Shown: positions 1-9,216 of the stretch, piece after piece | How positions within the stretch are numbered: position 1 is the first letter of the stretch | Layout: the number at the start of each line of letters is the position of its first letter | Assembly: GCA_036345935.2 (NCBI GenBank) | Contig: JADWOT020000004.1 | Span: 3,979,830-4,043,829 of the forward strand | Direction: 5' to 3' | DNA from: Taenia hydatigena | Lineage: Eukaryota; Platyhelminthes; Cestoda; Cyclophyllidea; Taeniidae | Length of the DNA stretch: 64,000 bases | Translations under genes and position numbers: made by a program | The notes under the pieces: model-generated | Seen by the model: only the letters and a program-made list of their open reading frames with translations | The model's database searches: none | What the model was told of the DNA's origin: nothing

Positions 1-554
1 TCACACAACTATTCTGGTTCACCAATGCTTGGTTCAACTCGGTATGCACTCATGCTTTGTTCCGTCAGCGAAGGTGATATTGTTTTCTATCAGAGCAGCT
101 TAACCACTTGCATGGGATGTGCGGCTCTGTCTGCAAGTAATTTTCATCGAGATTCTCCTGTGAGGGAAGCCTTGTTTCCATTATTATGCCCATTTGCGTT
201 GAGCTTTACTTAGAGGGAGACAATTGTACTATTTGTCTGTAGTATATAATGTCTGACATTGTATGGACTCGATTTCATGAAAATTATTTTGCAATATTTT
301 GGACTCGCTAGTGAAATAGATGCTCAATAATTGACTCATGTTCTTAGTGTCTGCCACAAAGTAAAAGGGTGATGAGATGCAATACGATGTGTCAAACCAG
401 CAACAGAATTGACTGGGACTGTTGACGTCCTACTCAATTCTTCGGTGAATATCGTACATTGTGCTTCCGATTAATTGTAGGTTCTTTCTATGCCTTCTAA
501 CTGGGTTAAAATCCCACCTATATGGTAAAAGCATAAACGTGCTTCCGCTCACAG
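1..554. other. No supported gene in 1-554
   Basis: Short open stretches occur on the + strand in the first 210 bases, but none combines a good acceptor, a donor and a recognisable motif. The left edge of the window may cut through an exon, because a GTATGC donor-like site lies near base 42, but the frame cannot be decided. Confidence 0.4.
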
Positions 555-683
555 AGCTTTCTGGATTCTCCTGTGGCTGCCAGTGTCAAACGGTCTTTTA
601 AGAAACGAAAGAGCACCATTGCTTTGGGGAGAGAGGGCTCACAATGGAACTTTGATATTTTTAGTAAAGCTGACAAGGCGGAG
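555..683 (+). CDS. Candidate internal exon, unknown protein
   Basis: This is an open frame of 43 codons between a good acceptor (CCGCTCACAG) and a GTAGAT donor, entering and leaving in phase 0. The peptide begins SFLDSPVAASVKRSFKKRKS and continues through GSQWNFDIFSKADKAE. It has a basic cluster followed by a WNFDIF string, which resembles the start of a cyclic-nucleotide phosphodiesterase catalytic domain, but that match is too short to assign. If real, it is probably an upstream exon of the FN3 gene that follows on the same strand. An independent gene is equally possible. Confidence 0.35.
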
Positions 684-895
684 GTAGATGGTTATGCTGC
701 GTTGCAGTTTCTTAATTCATAATTGCTCTTTTTAATCTATCCTGCCTTTGTAAATAAATTGGGTTAATTCCTTCGTCAAACGAGTAGAGTTGTCTTCATT
801 GAATGATGTAGTACTGAGGCCAGTAGGATAAGAATGCTCAGGCCAAAGTCAGTTCTGAATACCGAATAAACAATTATGCCTTTTATCTGTTTTAG

Positions 896-1012
896 ATATC
901 GCCTTTAAAAAGTTATTGGGCTAGACAGGACAAATACGACCATGCACCTGTTGATGATTTCTTTATTGCATCTATAAAACTGAGCAATCGCACAGGCAAC
1001 TCGAAGCTGAGA
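896..1012 (+). CDS. Weak candidate exon
   Basis: A strong acceptor (TTTTTATCTGTTTTAG) opens a 39-codon phase-0 stretch, and the frame stays open beyond it. The peptide starts ISPLKSYWARQDKYDHAPVD. The donor (GTGAAC) is poor and the exit phase does not match the next good exon at 1533, so a missing exon or a false call is likely. No family was recognised. Confidence 0.22.
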
Positions 1013-1532
1013 GTGAACCAGAGTCCATTTGTTGATTTGCAGGCTTGATTCGAGTCGTCAACATTGTGCCAAATCCTCCGAACCAAGGCCAGTAGTCGTT
1101 TACTGGGTCTCTGTTTTTAATAGGTATGCGCAACTCTCAATTAAGTTATTTTGACTGTTTTTGCCCGCACACAAGTATAGTGTGTTGGAAAGTTGCCCCA
1201 CCTCTCTAGAATGTTACTTTAGTCGGTATAAAACAGGGCTTAGTTGTTTAACATTTCCAAAACTTAAAACCGGGCTAAACAATGAGACAGAATATGCACT
1301 CTCGATGTCTAGAATGGTGATGAGCCATAGCAGTTAGTGGATATGCACAGTATGAGTACAAGCGCAGAGGTGATAAGCAAAGGTTTTTGTTAAAAGAAAG
1401 AGCATGAAGCATAAGACAAACTTTGACAGCAGCATAGAGCGGTGATAGTGTTACCTCTAGTAGTTCGTATTCAATCAACAGCACTACCGCCAGCAGCACA
1501 GCAGCTAACCACATGAATTATTATTCATTCAG
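1013..1532. other. Intergenic or intronic, nothing supported
   Basis: A minus-strand open frame at 1275-1514 has a hydrophobic start but no splice or family support. Nothing else stands out. Confidence 0.4.
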
Positions 1533-1671
1533 CACCTGAAACGCCTTCCCTTGATTCTGACGTCCGACTGGCAAGAAAGGAGGCTATTGTGGAATTTTAC
1601 GAAGCAGAATTCTTTTCTGTTATGAAAAGTGAAATCAGAAACCAAAATAGAGCACAGCTCAGGATAGCAGA
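1533..1671 (+). CDS. Internal exon, unrecognised helical segment
   Basis: The acceptor TTATTCATTCAG and a consensus GTGAGT donor flank a 139-nt open frame that enters with two bases and leaves with two. The peptide runs from PETPSLDSDVRLARKEAIVE to SEIRNQNRAQLRIA. It is rich in E, R, K and A, has no helix breakers after the first residues, and reads like a charged helix or coiled coil. The exit phase fits the FN3-like exon at 1950, which enters with one base, so it is probably part of the same gene. The family is unknown. Confidence 0.5.
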
Positions 1672-1949
1672 GTGAGTTCAGTGCTATCAATAGTGGACGT
1701 AAGGCATCGAGATGGACTTTCACATTTGACCCTCGCAAGGGGACTAAAAAAGACTTGTCGCGGCATGGATATAAACCATTTCGTGTAGTGCAGTGCAGTG
1801 TACTGTAATGTGCACAAAATGAATGATTTTACTAGAGAATCGAATCACTTAATTAAGTTGGCTGTTTATTGTAGATGTGGACCTAAAACCGGTATCTCTG
1901 GAGGAGTTTAACTTAACCAAATAATTTTGTTTCATCGAATAACGTTAAG

Positions 1950-2111
1950 CAATAAGCGTGTAGACACGAAAGGACAAAAACCAAAAATGTGTGCCTTTCT
2001 CCTTTCAATGTCTACGGTAGTTTTTCGTTTAACAAACGAGCCAGACTATCATCTGGTGCAAGTGATCCACCGACCTGATGTAGAGGATCACACCGATTCA
2101 AATCTTTTGTT
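1950..2111 (+). CDS. FN3-domain exon (N-terminal half of a domain)
   Basis: The frame is open from an acceptor at about 1949 (AACGTTAAG; 1963 is an alternative) to a GTAGTT donor at 2112. The peptide contains STVVFRLTNEPDYHLVQVIH, which fits strands B and C of a fibronectin type III fold. It leaves with two bases, matching the next exon exactly, across an intron of only 35 nt. The left boundary is the uncertain part. FN3 domains are beta-sandwich modules used in adhesion, receptor and muscle proteins, and I cannot name this protein. Confidence 0.5.
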
Positions 2112-2146
2112 GTAGTTATTAGTAATGCTTCTTAATTCCGATCTAG

Positions 2147-2449
2147 GACAGCGCATATGCAGGCGCAAGTGGGTGGGAAGCATGCAAGTATCTGCCTGGG
2201 TCGCCTCAGTCCAGGCTCAACTTATCACCTCCATGCGGCAACATATGTGAACCATAAATACTGGAACTGCAGAACCTTTAAAACCTTTCGCGAGGCTTTT
2301 CACGAAGCGCCTTTCCATTTAATGGGAATGTATGTTGAGACGGTCGATTTTAAACGGATCCAACTAAATTGGCCACCCCGAAAATTAGATGACCTGCCAC
2401 GCCACCGATTGGCTATATCGTCTCCGTTCGCTAAAATGAAACCTTTTGG
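2147..2449 (+). CDS. FN3-domain exon (end of one domain, start of next)
   Basis: This is the best exon of the gene: 303 nt open, acceptor CCGATCTAG, donor GTAAGA. After a short lead comes ICLGRLSPGSTYHLHAATYV, the classic FN3 E-F region (L-x-P-G-T-x-Y-x-h-x-A). An RTFKTF linker and then ETVDFKRIQLNWPPRK follow, which fit strands A and B of the next FN3 domain with its conserved Trp. It enters with one base (joined to 2111) and leaves with two (joined to 2633). The inferred product is a multi-FN3 protein. Confidence 0.68.
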
Positions 2450-2632
2450 GTAAGAAAAGTGCTTCTGTCTGTGCTATGGGATAGATCTCGCTGAGAAGCC
2501 AGTGGTATAACTACCTTACCGATCATCCCCACACAGACAAGTCCAATGAACTCTGCATGCTATCACTTCTGTATAAGACCATAGAAAAGGAAAGCAACTT
2601 CATACGGCAGACGGCTGAGCGTCTGACTTCAG

Positions 2633-2901
2633 CGCATTGTTGCAGTGGCCGATAGATGAGAGCGGTGGGGGACAACTTGATGTTTATTGTCCCGACTTCC
2701 TAAGCGCACGACTCCAAAGTTGGGTTGAGGGGTGGAATAGTGCTGATGTGGTCCAGCAGGATCCTCTGGCCATATTTGCTGTCACCATAGTAGACCTCCA
2801 ATGCAGCACACTCCACTTCTTTGACATCACACCGATCTTCTACTCAAATATGAACGGCTTTGCTGAGAGTACAAGCATAGAGGCCAGAACATCCTCAATT
2901 T
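2633..2901 (+). CDS. FN3-domain exon
   Basis: Acceptor CTGACTTCAG and donor GTAGGT bound this exon. It enters with one base, in phase with 2449 across a 183-nt intron. LLQWPIDESGGGQLDVYCPD fits FN3 strands B and C, and VTIVDLQCSTLHFFDITPIF followed by GFAESTSIEARTSS fits strands E to G with the usual terminal RT. Its last 16 bases lie inside the first unit of the 1.4 kb tandem duplication that starts at 2886. Without splicing, the frame stops at 2912. Confidence 0.6.
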
Positions 2902-4296
2902 GTAGGTGGTGATTTTGTTTTTGAAGTATGCATGTGAATGCGTGTGCTATACGGATGCCAGTAGAATAGTTCAGATAAATTAACGAGCTGAGTCGGATGA
3001 GTAGGTGGCAAACCGTAAACGTTTGTCCACCTTTAATGCTTGACTGATGTTATGGGATAAAAGTTGAGCTGCCAGCCTGGTACAGATGTAAAGGCTACTA
3101 CACTCGCACACCATTACAGCATATTCTGTTGAGGTGCAAGCAGAATATTGGAAGTAAGAAGAAATTCATCTCGGATGCACAAACATAAATCCTACGGCCT
3201 TATGCTGACTGAAATCAAAGCCTACTCAATTGACTGCAATAGCAATGTAGGCTGTTCCCAGCCACTGTTTGAATCGCATTTACATATAGATGACAGTTTT
3301 GCGGACGGAACCGACAATCAGGACTGAGATTCCCGTGTTTCAGGATTAGCAACGAATCTGCCTAGAGATCATGCATTAAATTTACTCACATCACTTTACT
3401 TCAAAAATAAATATCTTTTACTGCATGTGGTGCCTACACATTTAAATGTAAGTTGGATTAGCTCGTGCCTCCTCCTCTTCCGCCCACTCCAAAACGTGTT
3501 CTGAAATTTGCGTCTTCAGCGTAGCATTAAAATGCTAAGCTATACTTAAAAAAAGGGTCTCCAAAAATATTTTAGTGAGGTTCTGCGTCGTAAGGGTGGT
3601 AAATGATGTCTTGGGGGGTGTGTTTTGTCATCCGTCTCAAATCTAGTCAATCACTTTGCGACCTGCCAGCTTCCGTCGAATGAGGGTAAAATAGTGTTAT
3701 TAAAGTAAGCACTGGGGCATTGTTTACTCTTCAGCAAGCACTGCTCGTCTCCCCTCACTAGCTTACAAATTCCATCGCTTTCCAAACTCATAGCGAAATC
3801 CCAACCTCAAATCTGGGCTGCTTTGCGGGCCTCAAACTTAGTCAGAAGCATCGTAAAGCACCTCATTAAATGGTGTCTGATCCCTTGGAATTTATTGTCC
3901 AAGCTTGTTAAACTGACAACTTCAGAGAATACAAAATGCTTCCACTCCATTAAGCCGTCGCCAGTGCCTAAAGTCTCTACCAGCATCGTTCTGCCTGGCG
4001 GCCAAATAACTTAGACAACAGCGCTCAACCTGGTGCACGTATTTAGCCAACATCCAATACAAATCTGCGAGCCTCCTTGTATGCTTACCCTGGCGATCTA
4101 TCCACTGGGAAGGAGATTCTGTAGGCTGACAAATTAAACAACATTATAAATACTTACCAAAAGACAAAAAATTCAAGCCTTGCTATTTGTAAAGAAAATT
4201 CTTGCTTTGCAAAGCTTCTTCTCCACCTACGCCTTTACTGCACTAGGGTGGCTAGCATAAAACAGGCTTTCCAATGTTTGTCATTACTATAGTTCC
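2886..4296 (+). repeat. Tandem duplication, unit A (1411 bp)
   Basis: This is nearly identical to 4297-5743 in direct tandem, and the unit starts AGAACATCCTCAATTTG. Both left junctions are preceded by CC, a possible 2-bp microhomology. It begins within the FN3 exon 2633-2901 and is otherwise mostly intronic. Compared with unit B it lacks about 21 bp near 3269 and about 13 bp near 3735. The 63-codon open frame shared by both units (3823-4014) shows no family or splice support. Confidence 0.93.
3120..3153 (+). CDS. Candidate 34-nt micro-exon, FN3 strand (unit A)
   Basis: Acceptor CACACCATTACAG and donor GTAAGA enclose 34 nt that enter with two bases (compatible with 2901) and leave with two. 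It reads YSVEVQAEYW, a pattern typical of an FN3 F strand. The stretch is short, so chance is possible. Confidence 0.33.
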
Positions 4297-5743
4297 AGAA
4301 CATCCTCAATTTGTAGGTGGTGATTTTGTTTTTGAAGTATGCATGTGAATGCGTGTGCTATACGGATGCCAGTAGAATAGTTCAGATAAATTAACGAGCT
4401 GAGTCGGATGAGTAGGTGGCAAACCGTAAACGTTTGTCCACCTTTAATGCTTGACTGATGTTATGGGATAAAAAGTTGAGCTGCCAGCCTGGTACAGATG
4501 TAAGGGCTACTACACTCGCACACCATTACAGCATATTCTGTTGAGGTGCAAGCAGAATATTGGAAGTAAGAAGAAATTCATCTCGGATGCACAAACATAA
4601 ATCCTACGGCCTTATGCTGACTGAAATCAAAGCCTACTCAATTGACTGCAATAGCAATGTAGGCTGTTCCCAGCCACTTTGCGTCCATTTTCTGCCACTG
4701 TTTGAATCGCATTTACATATAGATGACAGTTTTGCGGACGGAACCGACAATCAGGACTGAGATTCCCGTGTTTCAGGGTTAGCAACGAATCTGCCTAGAG
4801 ATCATGCATTAAATTCACCCACATCACTTTACTTCAAAATAAATATCTTTCACTGCATGTGGTGCCTACACATTTAAATGTAAGTTGGATTAGCTCGTGC
4901 CTCCTCCTCTTCCGCCCACTCCAAAACATGTTCTGAAATCTGCGTCTTCAGCGTAGCATTAAAATGCTAAGCTATACTTAAAAAAGGGTCTCCAAAAATA
5001 TTTTAGTGAGGTTCTGCGTCGTAAGGGTGGTAAATGATGTCTTGGGGGGTGTGTTATGTCATCCGTCCCAAATCTAGTCAATCACTTTGCGACCTGCCAG
5101 CTTCCGTCGAATGAGGGTAAAATAGTGCTATTAAAGTAAGCACTGGGGTATTGTTTACTCTTCAGCAATTAAATTTGGCAAGCACTGTTCGTCTCCCCTC
5201 ACTAGCTTACAAATTCCATCGCTTTCCAAACTTATAGCGAAATCCCAACCTCAAATCTGGGCTGCTTTGCGGGCCTCAAACTTAGTCAGAAGCATCGTAA
5301 AGCACCTCATTAAATGGTGTCTGATCCCTTGGAATTTATTATCCAAGCTTGTTAAACTGACAACTTCAGAGAATACAAAATGCTTCCACTCCATTAAGCC
5401 GTCGCCAGTGCCTAAAGTCTCTACCAGCATCGTTCTGCCTGGCGGCCAAATAACTTAGACAACAGCGCTCAACCTGGTGCACGTATTTAGCCAACATCCA
5501 ATACAAATCTGCGAGCCTCCTTGTATGCTTACCCTGGCGATCTATCCACTGGGAAGGAGATTCTGTAGGCTGACAAATTAAACAACATTAAAAAAAATAC
5601 TTACCAAAAGACAAAAAACTCAAGCCTTGCTATTTGTAAAGAAAATTCTTGCTTTGCAAAGCTTCTTCTCCACCTACGCCTTTACTGCACTAGGGTGGCT
5701 AGCATAAAACAGGCTTTCCAATGTTTGTCATTACTATAGTTCC
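4297..5743 (+). repeat. Tandem duplication, unit B (1447 bp)
   Basis: Second copy of the unit at 2886-4296, differing by scattered substitutions plus two insertions: about 21 bp around 4677 (TTTGCGTCC...) and 13 bp near 5167 (TTAAATTTGG...). It ends at TTACTATAGTTCC, and unique sequence starting TCCAGCC follows, so the FN3 gene exons resume immediately after the repeat. Confidence 0.93.
4532..4565 (+). CDS. Candidate 34-nt micro-exon, FN3 strand (unit B)
   Basis: Duplicate of 3120-3153 with the same splice sites and the same peptide. If both were spliced in, the reading phase would be kept (2 in, 2 out each) only if each pair of flanking phases matched. The two more likely behave as alternative copies. 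Confidence 0.28.
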
Positions 5744-5748
5744 TCCAG

Positions 5749-5859
5749 CCTGCCAACGCTGGTGCATATGGTTGCCTGGTGACTGGAGCAACACACACGG
5801 AAGTGCTATCGGTGTGTATGATAGAGAGTTTGCAAGAAGGACTGCTGACGGTGAATCCT
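5749..5859 (+). CDS. Candidate internal exon after the tandem repeat
   Basis: Acceptor AGTTCCTCCAG and donor GTGAGA enclose 37 codons in phase 0/0. The peptide contains PANAGAYGCLVTGATHTEVL then SLQEGLLTVNP. The G-A-Y-x-C pattern resembles the F strand of an Ig or FN3 domain. Its phase fits the exon at 6397. The call is inferred. Confidence 0.42.
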
Positions 5860-6396
5860 GTGAGAGTTATTGTGAACCTGTCTGAGGCTCTCGATGGTGA
5901 AAGCGGATGAAACTATGCAAAATTTCTCTCTGCAGTGATGCTGGTATGCTCCTATTCACCTAGCATAAGGCTCTTTATAACGTCGAGTGAGACATCCCAA
6001 ACACGACGTTTAAAAGCTTAAATTCATTGAGACTTGCTATCCTCATACAATTTTGACTTCTCGGTGCTTTTGAAGGAAATAGATGTGGAATAGCTTTAAA
6101 TGTCTACTAAGCACAGCTGCATATTTATGACTCATTTATTTCATCGAGGAATCTTTGTTCCCACAATTTAGTCCTAGCTGGCTATTCAGCTTTCACAGAT
6201 TTTACGCAGGGAATATTCTGCATTAGCGTGGAGTGAATCGCTTCTTCATTCCCAAATTACTTATTTTAGTCACCTCTCGCTACAATGCAGAGATGCGTCA
6301 GGTCTTCCTTGAGGTAGGCAAAATGATTTTAATATTACTTGGTGTCGCTTAAGGGAACCAGTCTAACTGCGTTGCCACCGTTTCTTCGAGCCGCAG

Positions 6397-6441
6397 TGCA
6401 GAGCATTCAGTGCCAGCAAAATCAATCCAATCACCGAGGAT
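6397..6441 (+). CDS. Candidate small exon
   Basis: Acceptor TTTCTTCGAGCCGCAG is followed by 15 codons (CRAFSASKINPITED) and a GTGAGG donor, phase 0/0. GTGAGT five bases later is an alternative donor. The 33-nt intron to 6475 keeps frame. All three frames are open here, so the choice rests on phase with its neighbours. Confidence 0.38.
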
Positions 6442-6474
6442 GTGAGGTGAGTGAAAGTCATGAACTTGACACAG

Positions 6475-6566
6475 AACGCGGATTACAGTCTCACGACTAT
6501 TCCGTTCGCGTCGGATGGACGCATCGTAGCAGTTCTTGCAAAAACAATGAGAACTAAAATGGGCAA
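6475..6566 (+). CDS. Candidate FN3-like exon
   Basis: It lies between a 33-nt intron (acceptor GACACAG) and a consensus GTAAGT donor, phase 0 in and two bases out. The peptide NADYSLTTIPFASDGRIVAV followed by LAKTMRTKMG resembles FN3 strands F and G (aDYsLt-ipf-sdGr). It joins in frame to 6595 across a 28-nt intron. Confidence 0.45.
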
Positions 6567-6594
6567 GTAAGTGACAATCTAGAACCACGCACAG

Positions 6595-6700
6595 CTTCCG
6601 CATTAACGCTTCAAAGACGTCCCTTCGTATGAACGATAGTAAAGATCTCACACATGCTGGATTCCACCCAATCTTCACCTTTTATGTTGGCAAGACTTGA
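6595..6700 (+). CDS. Candidate exon, possibly terminal
   Basis: It enters with one base after acceptor ACGCACAG. The peptide FRINASKTSLRMNDSKDLTH then AGFHPIFTFYVGKT ends at TGA (6698-6700). ATTAAA lies at 6723-6728 and could be a polyadenylation signal. FN3-like sequence resumes at 6777, so this may instead be an internal exon with an unseen donor, or part of a decayed gene. Confidence 0.38.
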
Positions 6701-6776
6701 TGTTATTTAACATACATTGCACATTAAATGCATATAAAATCTCTAGGCAAAGTTTTCCATCTCCACTTCCATTTAG

Positions 6777-6955
6777 CTCCATGTCGTGTGGAGAATGTCA
6801 TTCTAAGACGAAACGGAGGCGATGTGTGACTAACATGGAGGCTGAAATTAGAAAGGACGTGCAGTGCACCTGCAGACCTCGTGGTAGAATTCAACAAATC
6901 ACGACGCGATGTCAAGCTGGGTCACCCATTCGACGAAGCCTATTTGGCGCATAAC
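6777..6955 (+). pseudogene. FN3 domain with in-frame TGA (copy 1)
   Basis: After acceptor CTTCCATTTAG the frame reads PCRVENVILRRNGGDV, TGA at 6827-6829, then LTWRLKLERT and ADLVVEFNKSRRDVKLGHPF. The parts fit FN3 strands A to C' in one frame, with the conserved Trp right after the stop. No GT near its end can join it in phase to TYSFRL at 6969. The same stop and shift occur in copy 2. A decayed exon is the simplest reading, and an unusual splice pattern is the alternative. Confidence 0.45.
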
Positions 6956-6967
6956 TGATTTCTGCAG

Positions 6968-7053
6968 GACATACTCGTTTCGCCTGCAATTTGAGGGTTT
7001 AGGAGGCATGCTCTCCTATCCACACGCCCTCTTCTCTGCAATTGAATACTCAG
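6968..7053 (+). CDS. FN3-domain exon fragment (copy 1)
   Basis: Acceptor CTGATTTCTGCAG and donor GTATAT bound 86 nt that enter and leave with one base. TYSFRLQFEGLGGMLSYPHA fits FN3 strands F and G. It directly follows the broken FN3 piece at 6777 but is offset by one base, so the pair would form one domain if the frame were continuous. Confidence 0.45.
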
Positions 7054-7461
7054 GTATATTAGTGCCAAAATACACTCCAGGTACGAGGAACAATTTAGGC
7101 AATCTGGATGTTCTTATCAGACCATAATTCTGTCGAGATCGAATCAAAACTGTGAATTCTGCTAGGTTCAAATAAGTAGCAGACACTGTCAGAATCATTT
7201 ACAGAAGATTCAAAGAAAGGCAGGTCTCACGTAAGACATTGTTATAAAAGTAGCCTCTATTATTAAGCATGAGGAGATAAGACGAAGTCGAATGGATTTT
7301 CTAAGTTAACAGCTTCTTAGTGAGGTGCAATAAAAGTGGCGTTATGTACAACAACAAAGCGTTTGTGGTTATTTGTGTCCTGAGACATAGGCGGTAGGGC
7401 GCCAATCACTTGTCTCGCTGACCGCGGGCCGTATTTTAAATAATCCTTCGTGTCTGAACAG

Positions 7462-7597
7462 TGGCACTGTGCCTGCGAGTATGCTGTTCAATGGGATGAG
7501 TGGCTCCGATCCAGCTACTGTGAGGCGATGTCCGCATCCTTAATCAGTGCTGCGCCTGACCTGATCTCAATTTTACGTGTGTACATCAATCATGAAG
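7462..7597 (+). CDS. Candidate exon (copy 1)
   Basis: Acceptor TGTCTGAACAG and donor GTGACA bound 45 codons. The peptide begins WHCACEYAVQWDEWLRSSYC and ends near VYINHEG. The CEYAVQW string could be an FN3 C strand, but this is weak. Copy 2 (44330-44465) keeps the open frame with a few substitutions. Confidence 0.28.
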
Positions 7598-7790
7598 GTG
7601 ACATAGCATGTTTTTAAGTTCTCAAGCATTATTCTTTTTCTTACCATCCTGTCCCACTTTGTAGACAGTAATTTGTGTTAGTGGTTTAAGTGCCACTCCT
7701 TGCAGGCATTAACTTACCAAGCCCTAAGGAAGGATTCGTTTGCAACGTCAAAGCATGAGTCCATCCTTTCGATTCAGCTTCAATTTGCAG

Positions 7791-7885
7791 GGGTGTGCCA
7801 TTTGCTCTAGCCTGGCTTATCCCACTAACTAATTCCACAGCCCTCTATAAGTCACTGCTAGGATATTTGCCTCATGCTCCCAAAT
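7791..7885 (+). CDS. Candidate exon (copy 1)
   Basis: Acceptor TTCAATTTGCAG and a perfect GTGAGT donor enclose 95 nt. One frame reads GVPFALAWLIPLTNSTALYK, a hydrophobic stretch. The phases do not match the candidate at 7462, so any link is unproven. The same sites are present in copy 2 at 44659-44753. Confidence 0.28.
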
Positions 7886-8880
7886 GTGAGTAGCGCAGAG
7901 GGTACTAAGTGCCTTCAATACTTCCTTCAGCCCTTGCCACCTTTAGCGACCTCATGCAGATAAAAGCAATGACAACAGCTTAGTTAACTGTCCGCTATGA
8001 AGCATACATTGTGCTGTATTCCGTGGATTTCCATTTGCAGCAAAAGTGACGTGAGGATATAAAAAATGAGAATGGCAGCCTGCATTCTCGAAGAGGAGGA
8101 GACCAGCTTTGGTTGTCTGCTACCTCATGCAGAGTTCAGTGGAAAGTAATAGTTCTGGGTGGTTGGAAATAGCATTATGCACAGTGAACACAACGTTGCA
8201 ATTTGTAACATTGTCGACTAGACCGTGGATGCCATCAGTGTTGATAGCGTTCTACGATACACTGTTGAGATAACAAAATTTGCTGCAAGGAGTTGCGTCT
8301 GACCAGGAACCAATTCAGGGCTATTTACGGTGAAAAGCAATTGTTATCGTGTACATGGTTTGTGCTTTATGCTTTAAGTTGTCAATAAAATGCGCGTAGC
8401 TTTCATTCCTATCGTCTAGTGAAATGAGATGAATGCATTCAGGTAGGTTGCAGAGGCAGTTCTAAAGGGAGCAGGAGTCGTGACATCAGAGAAGTATGTA
8501 TGCAGACGCCGCGAGAGAGGACTAAGGAGATTAACGGCTCTATTCGGAGCCGCGTTTTTCAAGAAATGAACATGGATGGAGCCGTTTAGCGCGAATGTCG
8601 AATATGCCAATTGAAAAAGACAAAACTGCTAATAAAGTTTAAAGGGCTTTTGAATAGCGATTTCTTAGCCATGACTTTGACCAATTATCGCTGTCTGTGA
8701 CTAGGAGTTTTCATGTATTTTCCATTTACTCGCATGCTACATTTGGAGCTTAAATGAAGGCCCTCGCCCTTGTACCTTTGTTCAGCCTTTCCAGCATTCA
8801 ACTGTCTGAACAGAGCTAAAATTTTCACTCCTTATGCCTAACACCTTGCATTCAGATTGGCTTTGTGCGTGTATTTACAG
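7886..8880. other. No supported gene
   Basis: The stretch 8440-8610 is GC-richer and open in several frames on both strands, so no strand can be chosen. The copy 2-specific 2.9 kb block is missing between 8296 and 8297. Confidence 0.35.
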
Positions 8881-9024
8881 TCTCAAAATGTCTTTCAAGG
8901 TTGGGTGAGGGGCCGGTTAACATAATTTATGACTTGGCACTTGTGTGCTATTTCTGGCAATCCATGTTGACAAAGTTAGTAATCGATGACAACTGTAGCG
9001 ATTGTCTTGTTGTCTTGCGTCATC
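8881..9024 (+). CDS. Candidate exon with intact splice sites (copy 1)
   Basis: Acceptor GTGTATTTACAG and donor GTGAGT enclose 144 nt, phase two bases in and one out. The peptide includes SKCLSRLGEGPVNIIYDLAL and ends CSDCLVVLRH. Copy 2 has AA instead of AG at the acceptor. No family was recognised. It overlaps, in another frame, the signal-peptide-like ORF at 8986, and both cannot be right. Confidence 0.35.
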
Positions 9025-9216
9025 GTGAGTTCGGTCGCTGCTGCGTTCGCCAAGTACTCCACGACATGTCAAATGTTTTCGTTGCCTGCCCTAGCGGATG
9101 GAGTAGGTCTCGTCATGCCAACACCCACGCATTCTTATGAGATCCCTGTGGTTAAGGGTCAAAGTTGTGCAAATGACGTGGGTTTGACAGAAGCCATGCA
9201 CGTCCAGGATGAGTGA
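8986..9216 (+). pseudogene. Signal-peptide-like ORF, truncated copy
   Basis: The ATG frame starts MTTVAIVLLSCVIVSSVAAA, which looks like a secretion signal, and stops at TGA 9214-9216. Copy 2 has TGG there and continues to 145 codons. Upstream stops lie in frame, so an independent small ORF or chance are the options. It overlaps a better-spliced exon candidate. Confidence 0.22.
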
